Shown here piece by piece: positions 10,829 through 21,165 of a stretch of DNA of 64,000 nucleotides (its first letter is position 1; every line of letters starts with the position of its first letter). Position numbers and translations under genes: made by a program. The notes below the pieces were generated by a model. That model saw only the letters and a program-made list of their open reading frames with translations. It was not told where the DNA came from and searched no databases. The stretch comes from Podospora bellae-mahoneyi (Eukaryota > Ascomycota > Sordariomycetes > Sordariales > Podosporaceae), in NCBI RefSeq assembly GCF_035222275.1, contig NC_085886.1:2356001-2420000 (forward strand), given 5' to 3'.

Positions 10829-11709
10829 TCAGACTTGGTTTGTACTTTTTTGGCTGCTTCGATATGAGCTACCAGACGGGTTTGTTTTGTCTGCGCCGAG
10901 CTTTGCTTGCACGGGCGACTGGCGTGAGTAACCTGGGAGTTTGAGTCTCTCTCTGGGGAGGAATCTTGGGCTGACAAGGCTGTGTGGGTGGCTTGGGTCT
11001 GGCGAGGCTTGGGTGGTGTTGGCTGGTGGTAAGAGGGTACTGTAAGCTGGTGGTGAGAGGGTGCTGTAAGCTGGTGGTGGGGTCAATCGTGGGCCCAGTG
11101 GTGGACTTGGTGATGGGCTCGATGATGATGCGCTGTATGATGTGCTCGATGTTAAGGTGCTCCATGATGCGCGCGATGATGCGCGCGAGCGTGTGCTCGA
11201 TATGTGGTCTGTGATGTACTCGATGGTATGCTCCGTGATGAGCTCGATGGTATGCTCGATGATGCGCTCAATGATGCACTCGATAATGCGCTCGATGTCG
11301 TGGGCTCGGGATCATATGAATCCTTGATAGGCTGTACAACTATTGGCAGGGAGTTGCAAGGAGATGTCCTTTTTGTATTTCTCCTGAACCGCCAGATCTG
11401 TCGGTTGATGGCAGCATCTACTCTGTGAGGTCTACGACGGAAAAGCCCATTGGGAGACTTGGGACTGGGACGTGTGGAGGAGTTGAACAAAGGGATGTCC
11501 ATGGCAGTGGTTGATGATATTTCTACTGAGTTACACATAGCTGGTAGCCTGGCATAGGGAAAATAAATGGTATAAAGACACTGGAAACTGACTGCCTTCT
11601 TAGGTTTCGAGGCTTTCAGGACATCAAGTTGGCAGCGGGAAATCAGGAAGTAAGTACTTTCTAGTCCTCCCTTGTGGCAGTGACACGCTGTTGGCAAAAG
11701 TTCAGGCAC
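10829..11709 (-). CDS. Possible low-complexity protein, exon structure unresolved
   Basis: Two overlapping open stretches on the minus strand may be exons of one gene. The upstream one (11709 to 11152) includes an internal ATG near 11510 starting MDIPLFNSSTRPSPKSPNG. The second is open from about 11322 to 10829 without an obvious start and reads IERIIECIIERIIE-type repeats, followed by PPAYSTLSPPAYSTLLPP repeats and a basic tail. No domain is recognised. Because tandem repeats keep several frames open by chance, this could equally be non-coding. I could not choose a reliable splice junction. Confidence 0.25.
11027..11075. repeat. 24-nt tandem repeat, about two copies
   Basis: The unit beginning CTGGTGGTRAGAGGGTRCTG is repeated twice, followed by the start of a third copy (CTGGTGGTGGGG). 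Confidence 0.8.
11113..11305. repeat. Degenerate 12-nt tandem repeat (CTCGATGATGCG type)
   Basis: Successive 12-base units such as CTCGATGATGCG, CTCAATGATGCA and CTCGATAATGCG run through this interval, becoming more irregular toward 11113. One minus-strand frame reads it as an Ile-Glu-x-Ile tetrapeptide repeat. Confidence 0.85.
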
Positions 11710-13597
11710 ATGAAGTAAGTAGGTAGCAAATCAAGACATTCCGTCATCAAGACCTTCTTGTATTTCGACATTATCATAAACTTCACCTCACCTCACTAAC
11801 AGAACCTATCAAATTCCCCAAACTACCAAGGAAAATAAATCTCGTCCTCAATCACAAGATTCAATCCCCATCACCTCTCAGGTCACAGTTTAAGCTCCAC
11901 GGAACTCCGGTCAAGACAACGCCTCTTTACGGCCCTACAGACCCAGCCAGCTGCCAACCCGAGCCACCGCCAGTACGTCAGGACCCAACACAGACAGAGA
12001 CTATTTGACTTGAAATTCGGGTTCATACATCTGTGGCGTGCGTAGTATAGCGGTATTACATTCTGCTCGCCGAGCGAAGAACTTAGGTTCGAATCCTGAC
12101 CACTCACCACAATAGCGTATTTGGCTTCCAGCGTTTGCAATTTTTTTTTGGACTTAGAATTGTGTATGGCAATTCTTTTTCTTTTCAGCGCCAGGTTCCA
12201 ATCTCTGTTGCAGTTACAATTGATCCATGGAGGTCATTAAGGGCTAGGAGCATGAAGACACAGACATGTAGCGTTTCTTAACCAGGTACCTAATGATGTT
12301 TAACATCAAAGGCACAGTGACTATATTACTGAATCTCAATGAAGAGTTTTTTTCCTTCAGTTTGAACTCTACACCAGACTCTCAGAAGGAGGCCATCATT
12401 GTGAGAGTAACAAAGGGTTATTCACAAGACATTGACATTTATAATATATTACTGGCAGTGGTGTCAACCATCGAGAAAACCATCACGATTAGCAAACACT
12501 TCAACAGAAGAAGACTTATCCTTCTATCTGAAGATTGCCAAGTTTGCCATCATTTTATTTTTCAGTTCTTAAACAACCGTATATGCTACAGGAAAATAAT
12601 CGCTCTACCCACGAGATACTTACACATGAAACCGCCTGCCCAACCCCAATGCCACGGATTTGACTATGCTTTATCTTGTTCTGCAGGTCTGACATCAGCT
12701 CAGATGATTTTCCCAATTTCCTAGGTATTTACACGATATAGAACCAAAACCTGTACTGCCTGTTCCTTTCCCTCACTGGGTGACGACAAGTCTTCATCAC
12801 ACTCTGGTCCATTTGTCTGAACTCTTCAAAAAGTTCGGACTTGCTTCACATCTACACCCGCATGTAGCGCTTTGGGGGCGATGGGGGAGGCTGGCCGTTT
12901 TGCAATGGACAATCCAGCGTCGGTGACTAGAAAGGTGGAGCGTTGTTGCGCTTTCTTGGGTGCTACCGGGGCAGAGTATGGCTGTAGGTGGCTTGAAGAA
13001 CAGGTCCAGAGACATGCCTCAGTGTAGTCCTTGTGGTCGTCCTCATCTCCACTGGGTGATTCGCCGATGAAACTGGCTCGCTGAGTTTGCCACCGAATCG
13101 TCTTGGGTTTGCCATCGAGGTCTGTGAATAGAGTCCGGTTTGGGGGAAGTCCTCAAAGGCAGTGGGGTTGGTAAGCAAGAGGCAGAAAGGGAAAACCTCT
13201 ATTAGGATCGAATGTAAGCGCCCAAGCCACCTAAAAGGGTATCATGAATAGGCGGGGCTGGTATGCTCAGCGCCGTGGGCAGGACACTCTTGAACATGTA
13301 CAGACGAGTAGTTTATCGCGAGGGCACGGGTGTTATGTGAGGTAAGGTTGATTGAAATCTTTTTTCGTGTAGAGGTATTGTGAGATGAGTATATATAACA
13401 TGGTGTCTGGCAGAAGATAGAGAGAAACATTGGAAGGATCCTTGATAGTTTTATACCCAAAGGTCGAAGAGCTTGCGCCACGTAACTTCTCGTCACGACA
13501 CCATTCCTTCGCGATGACGATAATGAGGAGCCAGAACGTGATAGAAATTGGCACAACAAGAATCATTGCTGTATTGGATTGAGTAACATCTTCCAGT
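11710..13597. other. Gene-poor stretch with an AT-rich part
   Basis: Apart from the tRNA-like sequence near 12.07 kb, no gene is supported. The part from about 12130 to 12760 is clearly more AT-rich than its surroundings and may be an old decayed repeat. Between 12820 and 13190 the minus strand has two short open frames that might be exons of an unrecognised small gene. The segment 13333-13597 is open on the minus strand as read-through beyond the neighbouring gene. Confidence 0.4.
12033..12110 (+). tRNA. tRNA-like sequence, probably decayed
   Basis: A perfect B box GGTTCGAATCC lies inside a T-arm with a five-pair stem (TTAGG/CCTGA, one G-T pair). A box-A-like TAGTATAGCGGTA is at the right distance upstream. 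The acceptor stem, GCGTGCG against CACTCAC, has several C-A mismatches, and the anticodon stem pairs poorly, so the anticodon cannot be read safely. The C-A mismatches are what G-to-A changes would leave behind. Likely a tRNA pseudogene or tRNA-derived repeat. Confidence 0.35.
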
Positions 13598-14895
13598 CTA
13601 TCCGCGACCCAGATACCCATCCTCAAATGCTGTGCCTTGTCAGTCACATTTTCATCATCGACACAGAGAACAAAAGACTCACCACCTGGGAGCCCAGCCG
13701 CAGCGTACATGACCAACGAAATTGGCTTCAAATCCTCATCTGTCGAACCCTCCAAGTATCGCTGCCAAAACTCCAGCACCCCCTTCATGCTCTCCTTCAG
13801 CTCCGCATCAGCTCCGCACCCATAACACCTCAACCCCAAACAGGCTCCAAACTCCCGGAAAGCCAACCTCCTATTTGCGTCCCTGCTCGCGACCCCCCTC
13901 TTCCCATCCAGGAGTATCTTCCCCACCTCCAAACTCTGACTACCCAAAGTCCTGGCCCAATCCTCATCACGGAAGAAATGGCATATCCACAACCCCATCC
14001 CCAAGTCCAAACAGTCATTACTCACTCTCATCTTCCCCTCCCTCCCCATCAAAAGCCGGTAATCCGCAATCTCTGACACCAAATCCCCCGGTGGGCCATG
14101 CATGTACTCGGCCGTTCTCTGCAAAAGCCTATAAACGACAAACCCCGTCGCGGCATCAAGATGTCCCTCCGTGGGAACCGACACCCGCGACAAATCAGTA
14201 GACATCTTCCACACCATCCTCTCTGCAAGATGATTGCTCCTGTTCCTGACGATAAACTTGTTGTGCACCGCCTTGGCAAGCTGAACAGCCAGTAAACTCC
14301 ACTGTTTCTCCCCCGTCGCCAAGGCCAGCCTGTTGAGCGCAAACATCCATAATGTCAGGTAGTGGTGATACTGCCCGTCGCCATCACGTGGGTCTTCTTC
14401 TTCAGAGTGGAGTTTTCCTATCCGGAGACCGCCCTTTAGGGGCTCTGCGTCTGTAGCACCAGGAAGACGGGAGGATAGGTCCCGGGTGCGGCCTAGGGTT
14501 TCGTGGACGGTGGTGACGAGTCTTTTGGCGAGGGTTAGGTAAAGAGGACAAGAAAGCTCTTTGGATAAGGTGATGAAGTTGACTACGCCAAAGGCATCGG
14601 TCCAGAGGTAACGGCCTAGGTGACCGGCTGCGCCCGGGGAGGAGGGCGGCGTCCACGACAAGGCGGAAGCTTCTGGGTCCGGGGAGGAGAGGATGTTGTC
14701 AAAGGGGCCGTAGACTATGGAGAGGGCTTCTTTGAAGCGGCGGATGCGCTCATTGGGGGTTGGGATGGGCATTGTCATGGTGGCCTTTTGCTGTTGGGGT
14801 GATACTTGGAAATGTGATGTCTGGGAATGAGAATATGGCGTTTCGATACTGAGTTTGGTGGTGATAGTTCTCGAGATGGAAGAAAAACGGTTCAT
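13598..14895 (-). CDS. Uncharacterised conserved protein, possible alpha/alpha-barrel enzyme
   Basis: Predicted exons 14895-13683 and 13629-13598, about 414 aa. The 53-nt intron (13630-13682) has donor GTGAGT, branch-like GTGACTGAC and acceptor CACAG; splicing gives a C-terminus that stops about ten codons later. The protein contains YLWTDAFGVVNFITL, TLGRTRDLSSRLPGAT, GQYHHYLTLWMFALNRLA and GLWICHFF. This helix-rich, Trp/His-rich layout recalls six-hairpin glycosidase-like proteins, but I cannot name a catalytic residue or reaction. The start is uncertain: the ATG at 14895 precedes about 39 Ser/Thr-rich residues, while internal ATGs at 14778 and 14772 begin close to the conserved part (MPIPTPNERIRRF). 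It is divergent from Hsp104. Confidence 0.65.
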
Positions 14896-15378
14896 CCACT
14901 TGGATTTCCAGATAGAGGGAACACAACGTCACAGTATCTCTACCTAGAAAAAGTGTCTCGGAGAGGTCGGTTCAAACTGGGCCCTGGGACTCAAGTTAGA
15001 TGACTAGTATACGATAATTGCACGGATAGAGCCGAGTGATCATCCTGTTGAAGAGGAAAATGGTGTGTTTGGAAGGGTTTGGTTGCTGTGAGGGCAGGGA
15101 CCATCTTGCAGCCATCTCAACGGAAGCCAGAGCATCGTGAACGTCAACGGAGTCTGAGAGGTCTGCTTGTGCGCTGGATCGGACCCCCACATGTCGTCAC
15201 TCATCTGTCGTTGTCGTTGAAGAAAGCGTTAACCCAAGCTCAAAGGGTGCCAAGGCAAAGCCAAGATGGAAGCCGAGTTGGGGATGGGACTAGTCTTTAT
15301 TTGTACTAGTCATCAAAGTGGATGTCTCATTGGTCGATCCCTGCCCCACTGCCAGGTGCTACCCCGCGCAGGATGCCT

Positions 15379-15414
15379 GAACATTCGAGGGGCTTCTGGG
15401 GCCAGGATTCTCGA
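15379..15414 (+). promoter_or_regulatory. Heat-shock-element cluster with embedded STRE
   Basis: GAA-CA-TTC at 15379-15386 is a perfect inverted nGAAn core. A further TTC occurs at 15394-15396, and TTCTCGAGAG at 15408. An AGGGG stress-response element lies at 15388-15392 inside the cluster. Its position about 400 bases upstream of an Hsp104 start fits binding by Hsf1 and Msn2/4-type factors. Confidence 0.55.
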
Positions 15415-15675
15415 GAGCTCTGGCAGGCTCTCGCAGCTTCCTGTGCCATCATACCACATCTCGCTGCTTCGCCCTCGGGCACCAAGTGCTTACTTACACT
15501 TCTCCCAGTCTCTCCACTCGCTGCCCAAGATAAATTCTTCGCCTGTGGTGTTACCTCTCTTCCTTATTCTCTCCATTGACTGAACCAAAACAAACAACAA
15601 ACTGTTGACAACGATACCCATAACAACCAACAAAATCATCTGCTACTATTTTCAGCAGCACAACGATTTGAAGCC

Positions 15676-15683
15676 TGACGTCA
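15676..15683 (+). promoter_or_regulatory. Perfect CRE palindrome TGACGTCA
   Basis: A full eight-base CRE/ATF site lies 102 bases before the Hsp104 ATG. Fungal ATF/CREB factors of the Atf1 type, acting below stress MAP kinases, bind this palindrome. Binding here is inferred from sequence alone. Confidence 0.45.
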
Positions 15684-15784
15684 CACTCCAAGCTTCACCA
15701 CATCGTCTACCTCATATAATATCACCACTTCAAACAACCACCACTCAGTTCCCGAGACGCTCAGTCTCGAAAGTCTAATTCACA

Positions 15785-18565
15785 ATGAACTCGAAAATGG
15801 AGTTTACCGACCGAGCCAAGAAGGCGTTGGAGGACGCCATGGTCCTCGCCGAACAGTACGCACACTCACAGCTGCTGCCAGTACACTTGGCAGTCGCCCT
15901 ACTCGATCCCCTCCCCGACCAGAGCAAAGATCTTCAGAACGCACCACCAGGGACGACACAAACACTCCTACGACAAGTCGTTGAGCGCGCCCATGGCGAT
16001 CCCCAGCTCTTCGACCGTGCTCTCAAGAAGATGCTCGTCCGCCTGCCGAGCCAAGACCCCCCACCAGAGTCGGTCTCGATGGCGCCCTCGTTCAACAATG
16101 TCCTTCGCAAGGCCATGGAGCTGCAAAAGGTGCAGAAAGATACCTACATAGCTGTAGACCATCTCATCCAAGCCCTCTCAGAAGATGTGTCGATCCAGGG
16201 TGCCCTCAAGGAGGCCAACATCCCCAAGCCAAAACTAGTGCAGGAGGCTGTGCAGCAAATCCGCGGCACCAAGCGTGTCGACTCTCGCAATGCCGACACA
16301 GAGCAGGAGAACGAGAATCTCGCCAAATTCACCATCGACATGACTGCCATGGCCAGAGAGGGTAAGATTGATCCCGTCATTGGCCGTGAGGAAGAGATCC
16401 GCCGCGTCGTCCGCATTCTTTCTCGGCGCACAAAGAACAACCCGGTGCTCATCGGTGAGCCCGGTGTGGGTAAGACGACCGTTGTCGAAGGTCTTGCCCA
16501 GCGGATTGTCAACAATGATGTCCCCGACAACCTTGCGGCCTGCAAGCTGCTCTCTCTGGATGTCGGAGCGCTGGTCGCAGGCAGCAAGTACAGAGGCGAG
16601 TTCGAGGAGCGTATGAAGGGCGTTTTGAAGGAAATTCAGGAGTCTAAGGAGATGATTGTCCTGTTTGTCGACGAGATCCACCTTCTCATGGGTGCTGGTT
16701 CATCTGGCGAGGGTGGCATGGATGCCGCCAACTTGCTCAAGCCCATGCTTGCCAGAGGCCAGCTTCACTGTATCGGCGCCACCACCTTGGCCGAGTACCG
16801 CAAGTACATTGAGAAGGATGCCGCTTTCGAGCGTCGTTTCCAGCAAGTCCTGGTCAAGGAGCCGACCATTCCCGAGACCATTTCCATTCTCCGTGGTCTC
16901 AAGGAGAAGTACGAAGTCCACCACGGTGTCAACATTGCCGATGCCGCCATCGTGGCCTCCGCCAACCTAGCTGCTCGGTACCTCACATCTCGCAGACTCC
17001 CCGATTCGGCCGTTGATCTGATCGACGAGGCTGCCGCTGCAGTTCGCGTAGCCCGCGAGTCTCAGCCGGAAATTATCGACTCCCTCGAGCGCCGGCTACG
17101 CCAACTCAAGATTGAAATTCACGCTTTGTCTCGTGAGAAGGACGAGGCTTCCAAGACCCGACTCGCTCAGGCCCGCCAGGATGCCGAGAACGTTGAGGAG
17201 GAGTTGAGACCACTTCGTGAGAAGTACGAGAGAGAGCGCCAGCGCGGTAAAGACATTCAGGAGGCCAAGTTGAAGTTGGAGGCTCTTCGTGTCAAGGCCG
17301 AGGATGCCAGCAGAGTGGGAGACCACAGCCGTGCTGCCGATCTTCAGTACTACGCCATCCCCGAGCAAGAGGCTGTCATTCGGCGCCTTGAGAAGGAGAA
17401 AGCTGCCGCTGACGCTGCCCTGAATGCCAACGGCGGTGACTCTGGTGGTTCCATGATCACCGATGTCGTCGGACCAGACCAAATCAACGAAATCGTCGCC
17501 CGCTGGACCGGTATTCCCGTCACCCGCCTCAAGACCACCGAGCGGGAGAAGCTTCTGCACATGGAGAAGGCTCTCGGCAAGATTGTCGTCGGTCAGAAAG
17601 AAGCTGTCCAGTCCGTGTCCAACGCCATCCGTCTGCAGCGCTCAGGTCTGGCCAACCCCAACCAGCCTCCTAGCTTCCTGTTCTGCGGTCCCTCCGGTAC
17701 CGGTAAGACGCTACTCACCAAGGCGCTTGCCGAGTTCCTGTTCGACGATCCGAAGTCAATGATCCGCTTCGATATGTCCGAGTACCAGGAGCGTCACTCC
17801 CTGAGCCGCATGATTGGTGCTCCTCCCGGGTACGTTGGTCACGACTCTGGTGGCCAGCTGACCGAGGCCCTTCGTCGCAAGCCCTTCTCCATCCTCCTCT
17901 TCGACGAGGTTGAGAAGGCTGCCAAAGAAGTTTTGACAGTTCTCCTTCAGCTCATGGACGATGGTCGCATCACCGACGGCCAAGGTCGTGTCGTTGATGC
18001 CAAGAACTGCATCGTTGTCATGACTTCTAACTTGGGTGCCGAGTACCTCGCTCGACCCAACGGCAAGGACGGCAAGATTGATCCCACCACTCGGGAGCTC
18101 GTCATGAATGCTCTCCGCAGCTACTTCCTTCCCGAGTTCCTCAACCGTATCAATTCGATTGTCATCTTCAACCGTCTCACCCGCAAGGAGATTCGTCGCA
18201 TTGTCGACCTGCGGATTAGCGAAATCCAGAAGCGTCTCAGCGACAACGACCGCAACGTCATCATCAAGGTGTCGGAAGCAGCCAAAGACAAGTTGGGTGC
18301 CCAGGGCTACTCGCCAGCCTATGGTGCCAGACCGCTGCAACGCCTGCTTGAGAAGGAGGTGCTCAACCGCATGGCTATCCTAATCCTGCGCGGCAGCATT
18401 CGTGACGGCGAAGTCGCTCGTGTCGACCTGGTGGACAACAAGGTTACTGTTCTCCCCAACCACCAAGAGAGCGAGGCTTCTGACGAGGAGATGATGATTG
18501 ACTCGGATGATGCTCTGGATGAGATTGCCCCCGATTCGATGGATGAAGATCTCTACAATGACTAG
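15785..18565 (+). CDS. HSP104: Hsp104/ClpB-type AAA+ disaggregase (hsp98)
   Basis: Single exon, 926 aa, the length expected for the filamentous-fungal Hsp104/HSP98. This hexameric ATPase pulls polypeptides out of aggregates with Hsp70/Hsp40 help and gives thermotolerance. In order: a Clp N-domain (about 1-150), a first AAA+ domain with Walker A GEPGVGKT at 224-231 and Walker B VLFVDE near 292, a coiled-coil M-domain (about 410-540, rich in Glu/Lys/Arg), and a second AAA+ domain with Walker A GPSGTGKT near 635 and Walker [11 protein letters not shown]. The pore-loop motif [13 protein letters not shown] is present in the first domain and GYVGHDSGG in the second. The acidic C-terminal tail (DDALDEIAP...MDEDLYND) is typical of eukaryotic members. 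No targeting peptide is seen, so cytosolic and nuclear rather than mitochondrial Hsp78. Confidence 0.97.
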   Translation: MNSKMEFTDRAKKALEDAMVLAEQYAHSQLLPVHLAVALLDPLPDQSKDLQNAPPGTTQTLLRQVVERAHGDPQLFDRALKKMLVRLPSQDPPPESVSMAPSFNNVLRKAMELQKVQKDTYIAVDHLIQALSEDVSIQGALKEANIPKPKLVQEAVQQIRGTKRVDSRNADTEQENENLAKFTIDMTAMAREGKIDPVIGREEEIRRVVRILSRRTKNNPVLIGEPGVGKTTVVEGLAQRIVNNDVPDNLAACKLLSLDVGALVAGSKYRGEFEERMKGVLKEIQESKEMIVLFVDEIHLLMGAGSSGEGGMDAANLLKPMLARGQLHCIGATTLAEYRKYIEKDAAFERRFQQVLVKEPTIPETISILRGLKEKYEVHHGVNIADAAIVASANLAARYLTSRRLPDSAVDLIDEAAAAVRVARESQPEIIDSLERRLRQLKIEIHALSREKDEASKTRLAQARQDAENVEEELRPLREKYERERQRGKDIQEAKLKLEALRVKAEDASRVGDHSRAADLQYYAIPEQEAVIRRLEKEKAAADAALNANGGDSGGSMITDVVGPDQINEIVARWTGIPVTRLKTTEREKLLHMEKALGKIVVGQKEAVQSVSNAIRLQRSGLANPNQPPSFLFCGPSGTGKTLLTKALAEFLFDDPKSMIRFDMSEYQERHSLSRMIGAPPGYVGHDSGGQLTEALRRKPFSILLFDEVEKAAKEVLTVLLQLMDDGRITDGQGRVVDAKNCIVVMTSNLGAEYLARPNGKDGKIDPTTRELVMNALRSYFLPEFLNRINSIVIFNRLTRKEIRRIVDLRISEIQKRLSDNDRNVIIKVSEAAKDKLGAQGYSPAYGARPLQRLLEKEVLNRMAILILRGSIRDGEVARVDLVDNKVTVLPNHQESEASDEEMMIDSDDALDEIAPDSMDEDLYND

Positions 18566-19237
18566 AGGTGTCGTTGAGATGCCAAGAAGAACGGGGACAT
18601 TGAGAAGGAGAGTATTGATGACATTGATGTGGATGGAACAAAATTATGGTGATGATAATGACGGCGTTTTCGGAAGGGTTATTCATGGAACAGGGAATTG
18701 TATGGCCAGAGCAAATGTCTAGGCGACGATAGGGAGGCATTTTGATGCATAGCATGTATTGCATAGCCTTATGGCACAACAACAGAAGTGTAGTTAGTGT
18801 AACTATTGATCAGAGATCAATAAACTGTTGATATTGTACTTTCTTTGGTTCTTTCCGTCATGTGTGACGTGTGTGTGTTTTGATGTGTGTTTGACATGAA
18901 GTTTGGTCACGCCCCATTTACACGAGAATGTCGGAAAAAGCTCTACGGCGAATAATTTCTTGTCTGTATAAAATAGACACCCATTCAAAGTCAAAAGGTT
19001 ATTTCACTGAATGATGAACGACGTGGCTCGGTGTGGGCCTCCTCTTCACGTTTCATACGAGCCGCTGATTGGTCACTCACCGTCCGCCGAATATTTTTGG
19101 AAGAACCTTGGAAGCTTGAACACCAAGTCCACCCAGACAGGTACCCAGCCATACCACCACCATCACCACCACCACCTCTCTGACTTCCTCGATCTTTTTT
19201 TTCTGAAAGAAGATTAGCAACTCAAACAACCACCAAA
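18566..19237. other. Intergenic region between Hsp104 and Tim8
   Basis: Holds the Hsp104 3' UTR and the Tim8 promoter. A CCACCACCATCACCACCACC tract lies in the Tim8 leader near 19152-19174. No gene or RNA is seen. Confidence 0.5.
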
Positions 19238-19575
19238 ATGTCCTCCTCCCTCGCCCTCGACCAAGCCGATATCGAGAAGCTCAACGACAAGGACAAGGCC
19301 GAGCTCCGCCAGTTCTTCGCCAACGAGGAGCAAAAGAGCAAGATCCAGAGCCGTATGCATTACCTCCCCCGAAAAATGAAGATAGTGTTGCTAACTGTAT
19401 AGAATCCCACGCCCTCACCTCCCTCTGCTGGAAAAAGTGCATGGCATCCTCCACCTTCAAGTCGGGCGCCCTCGACGGCACGGAAAAGGCCTGCCTCGCC
19501 AACTGCGTTGAGAGGTTCATGGACGTTAACATGGCTACTGTTAGGCAGCTGGCTGGCATGGGGGGACGTCACTAG
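19238..19575 (+). CDS. TIM8: Mitochondrial intermembrane-space chaperone Tim8
   Basis: Exons 19238-19352 and 19403-19575 encode 95 aa. The 50-nt intron has branch site TGCTAAC. The twin CX3C motif of small Tim proteins is clear: CWKKC (Cys47, Cys51) and CLANC (Cys69, Cys73), with 17 residues between the pairs, followed by VERFMD. The spacing, the TSLCWKKCM context and the N-terminal helix ([16 protein letters not shown]) match Tim8 better than Tim9, Tim10 or Tim13. Tim8 with Tim13 escorts hydrophobic precursors such as Tim23 across the intermembrane space. There is no presequence; import is expected through Mia40-dependent disulphide formation. Confidence 0.93.
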
Positions 19576-20099
19576 AAACAGCAAGACTTCTTCTTTCGGA
19601 ATGATTTGAAATCACCCAACCCCACCACGATCATGAATGAGTATTCGACAATGCGGAGATGGAGGACATGTTATGGGCAGACCAAGGGCTATAGAGTTTG
19701 AGACGTTGACTACGGCCAGCGTTGTATATCACATCTGGGCGAGAGGAAGCAGGGGAGCGGGCTGTACGATAGGAGATATTGTCCCCATATGGGAATGGGT
19801 GGTTACATATCATGGCAGACCTGATTGGAAAAGACGGCACCACACCGTGGATTGTACACTACTTGGAACTCTACGTATCACATGGCAACTGACACAAATT
19901 CGACATCACAACAGGACACAACCAAAGGACCAAAATAATATGCCCATCATCAACGAGGAATGGTCAATTGATTTCATTGCCGGGTATCTGACGCCAATTG
20001 AAAAATGCAATCCCAATTCCCTTCTTCGTTGACAACACCATTTTTGTTAATTTTTCTTTTTCATTCCCAGTCCCGATCCATCATCACACGACCGAACGT
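19576..20099. other. Intergenic region between convergent Tim8 and uL23 genes
   Basis: Holds the two 3' UTRs. I see no gene, RNA or repeat in it. Confidence 0.5.
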
Positions 20100-20839
20100 T
20101 TAGACGAGGCCGAGCTTGGTGGCGGCAATGTCGAGGGCATCGACATCAGCGGTGAGGCGGGCGAAGGCCTTCTTGGAGCCGTCGGGGCGGATCAAGGTGT
20201 TGATCTTGACGGTGTCAATGTCGTAAAGCTTCTTAAGAGCCAGCTTAATCTGAGCCTTGTTGGCCTTGACATCGACGATGAAGACGAGGGTGTTCTGCTC
20301 CTCGATCTTCTTAAGGGCACCCTCGGTATTGAGGGGGTGGATGATGACCTTGTGCTCGTCGAGGCGGGGGGCGTGGGGGATCGACTTGCGGGGGTACTTG
20401 GGGGCACGAGACAACTGGAGGGTCTTGGGGCGGTGGAAGGTGGTGCTGTAGCGGACCTTGGTCTTCTTGTGGGCGTGGACCTGGAGAGGGGGTTAGACTT
20501 CTGATCGTGAGGCCAAAGTTGGAGAGAAGAAGTAACATACACCCTTGAGGGCAGCCTGAGCAGCCTTCTTCGCCTGAGCACCCTTGCCAGCCTTGGAGGC
20601 ACCGCCTGTATCGTGGGAGAGTCGAGTCAGTATAAAGCATTCGCCTGAACAAGGGGAGGACCGTCTTGTTCAAACTCGCAAAATCTGCTGCTGCTTTGAT
20701 GCTTCACCTCGCCGCCATCATTTTGCGACATGGTCGGCGGCGAAGCTCCGCACTGAGCGACGGCCGAAATTGTTGTGTTTGTACCAATCCATTTCCTGGA
20801 GGATTCTCAAGTACCTTTCTTAACGTCCTTGGGAGCCAT
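20100..20839 (-). CDS. RPL25: 60S ribosomal protein uL23 (L25/L23a)
   Basis: Exons 20839-20815, 20605-20541 and 20480-20100 encode 156 aa. The first exon is only 25 nt, followed by a 209-nt intron, a common arrangement in ribosomal-protein genes. The N-terminus ([20 protein letters not shown]) is the basic Lys/Ala-rich extension used for nuclear import. The body holds [31 protein letters not shown] and the C-terminal fold ending [19 protein letters not shown]. uL23 sits at the polypeptide exit tunnel and is a docking site for the signal recognition particle and nascent-chain factors. It is divergent from Bmt2. Confidence 0.97.
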
Positions 20840-21165
20840 TTTTGCTGTTTGTCGGCACTGGGCGAAGTTGTCGTCTAGTCGGTCGTGGATGGGGAAGGGG
20901 AAAAAAGTTGGCGGAATTTTGCTAAAACGATTTAACAGAATGTGTGTGCGGAGACCTGTGGCTGGTTGGTTGTGGCTCCCGCCCCGCTCTTTTGGGAGAG
21001 GAAGAATGTGTGATTGGCCAAGCCCCGGACCTGGAGCTCCCGATAAGATAAGCAGTTTGATGAGCTTTGGGAGCTTTCGAAAAATTACCCACGAATCCAC
21101 CTCGTCTTCCCAACTTTAGTTCCCTCGAGGAACGGTGCAACAATCATGCAGTCCGCTTGCATGCC
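20840..21165. promoter_or_regulatory. Shared divergent promoter of uL23 and Bmt2
   Basis: The 326-bp gap between two divergent start codons must hold both promoters. Both genes serve the large ribosomal subunit. I could not identify a specific motif with confidence. Confidence 0.55.

Larger units (their letters stand above)
14896..15784. other. Divergent promoter region upstream of Hsp104
   Basis: Holds the promoters of two divergent genes. It contains heat-shock, stress and CRE-like sites listed separately, and a TATA-like CATATAATA near 15713. The last 200 bases are C/A-rich, as expected for a leader. No further gene is seen. Confidence 0.55.

Noticed and set aside
12293-12724. 143-codon AT-rich open frame (+)
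   Set aside because: Composition differs from all recognised genes here, no domain is visible, and it lies in an AT-rich, probably decayed stretch.
13333-13597. C-terminal 88 residues with a membrane helix as the normal end of the 13.6-14.9 kb protein
   Set aside because: A well-formed intron at 13630-13682 shifts the frame to an early stop; the tail is kept only as a possible intron-retention product.
21067-21165. N-terminal 33-residue extension of Bmt2
   Set aside because: The family start MALKKKRPQK lies at 21166; the extension falls in the shared promoter.
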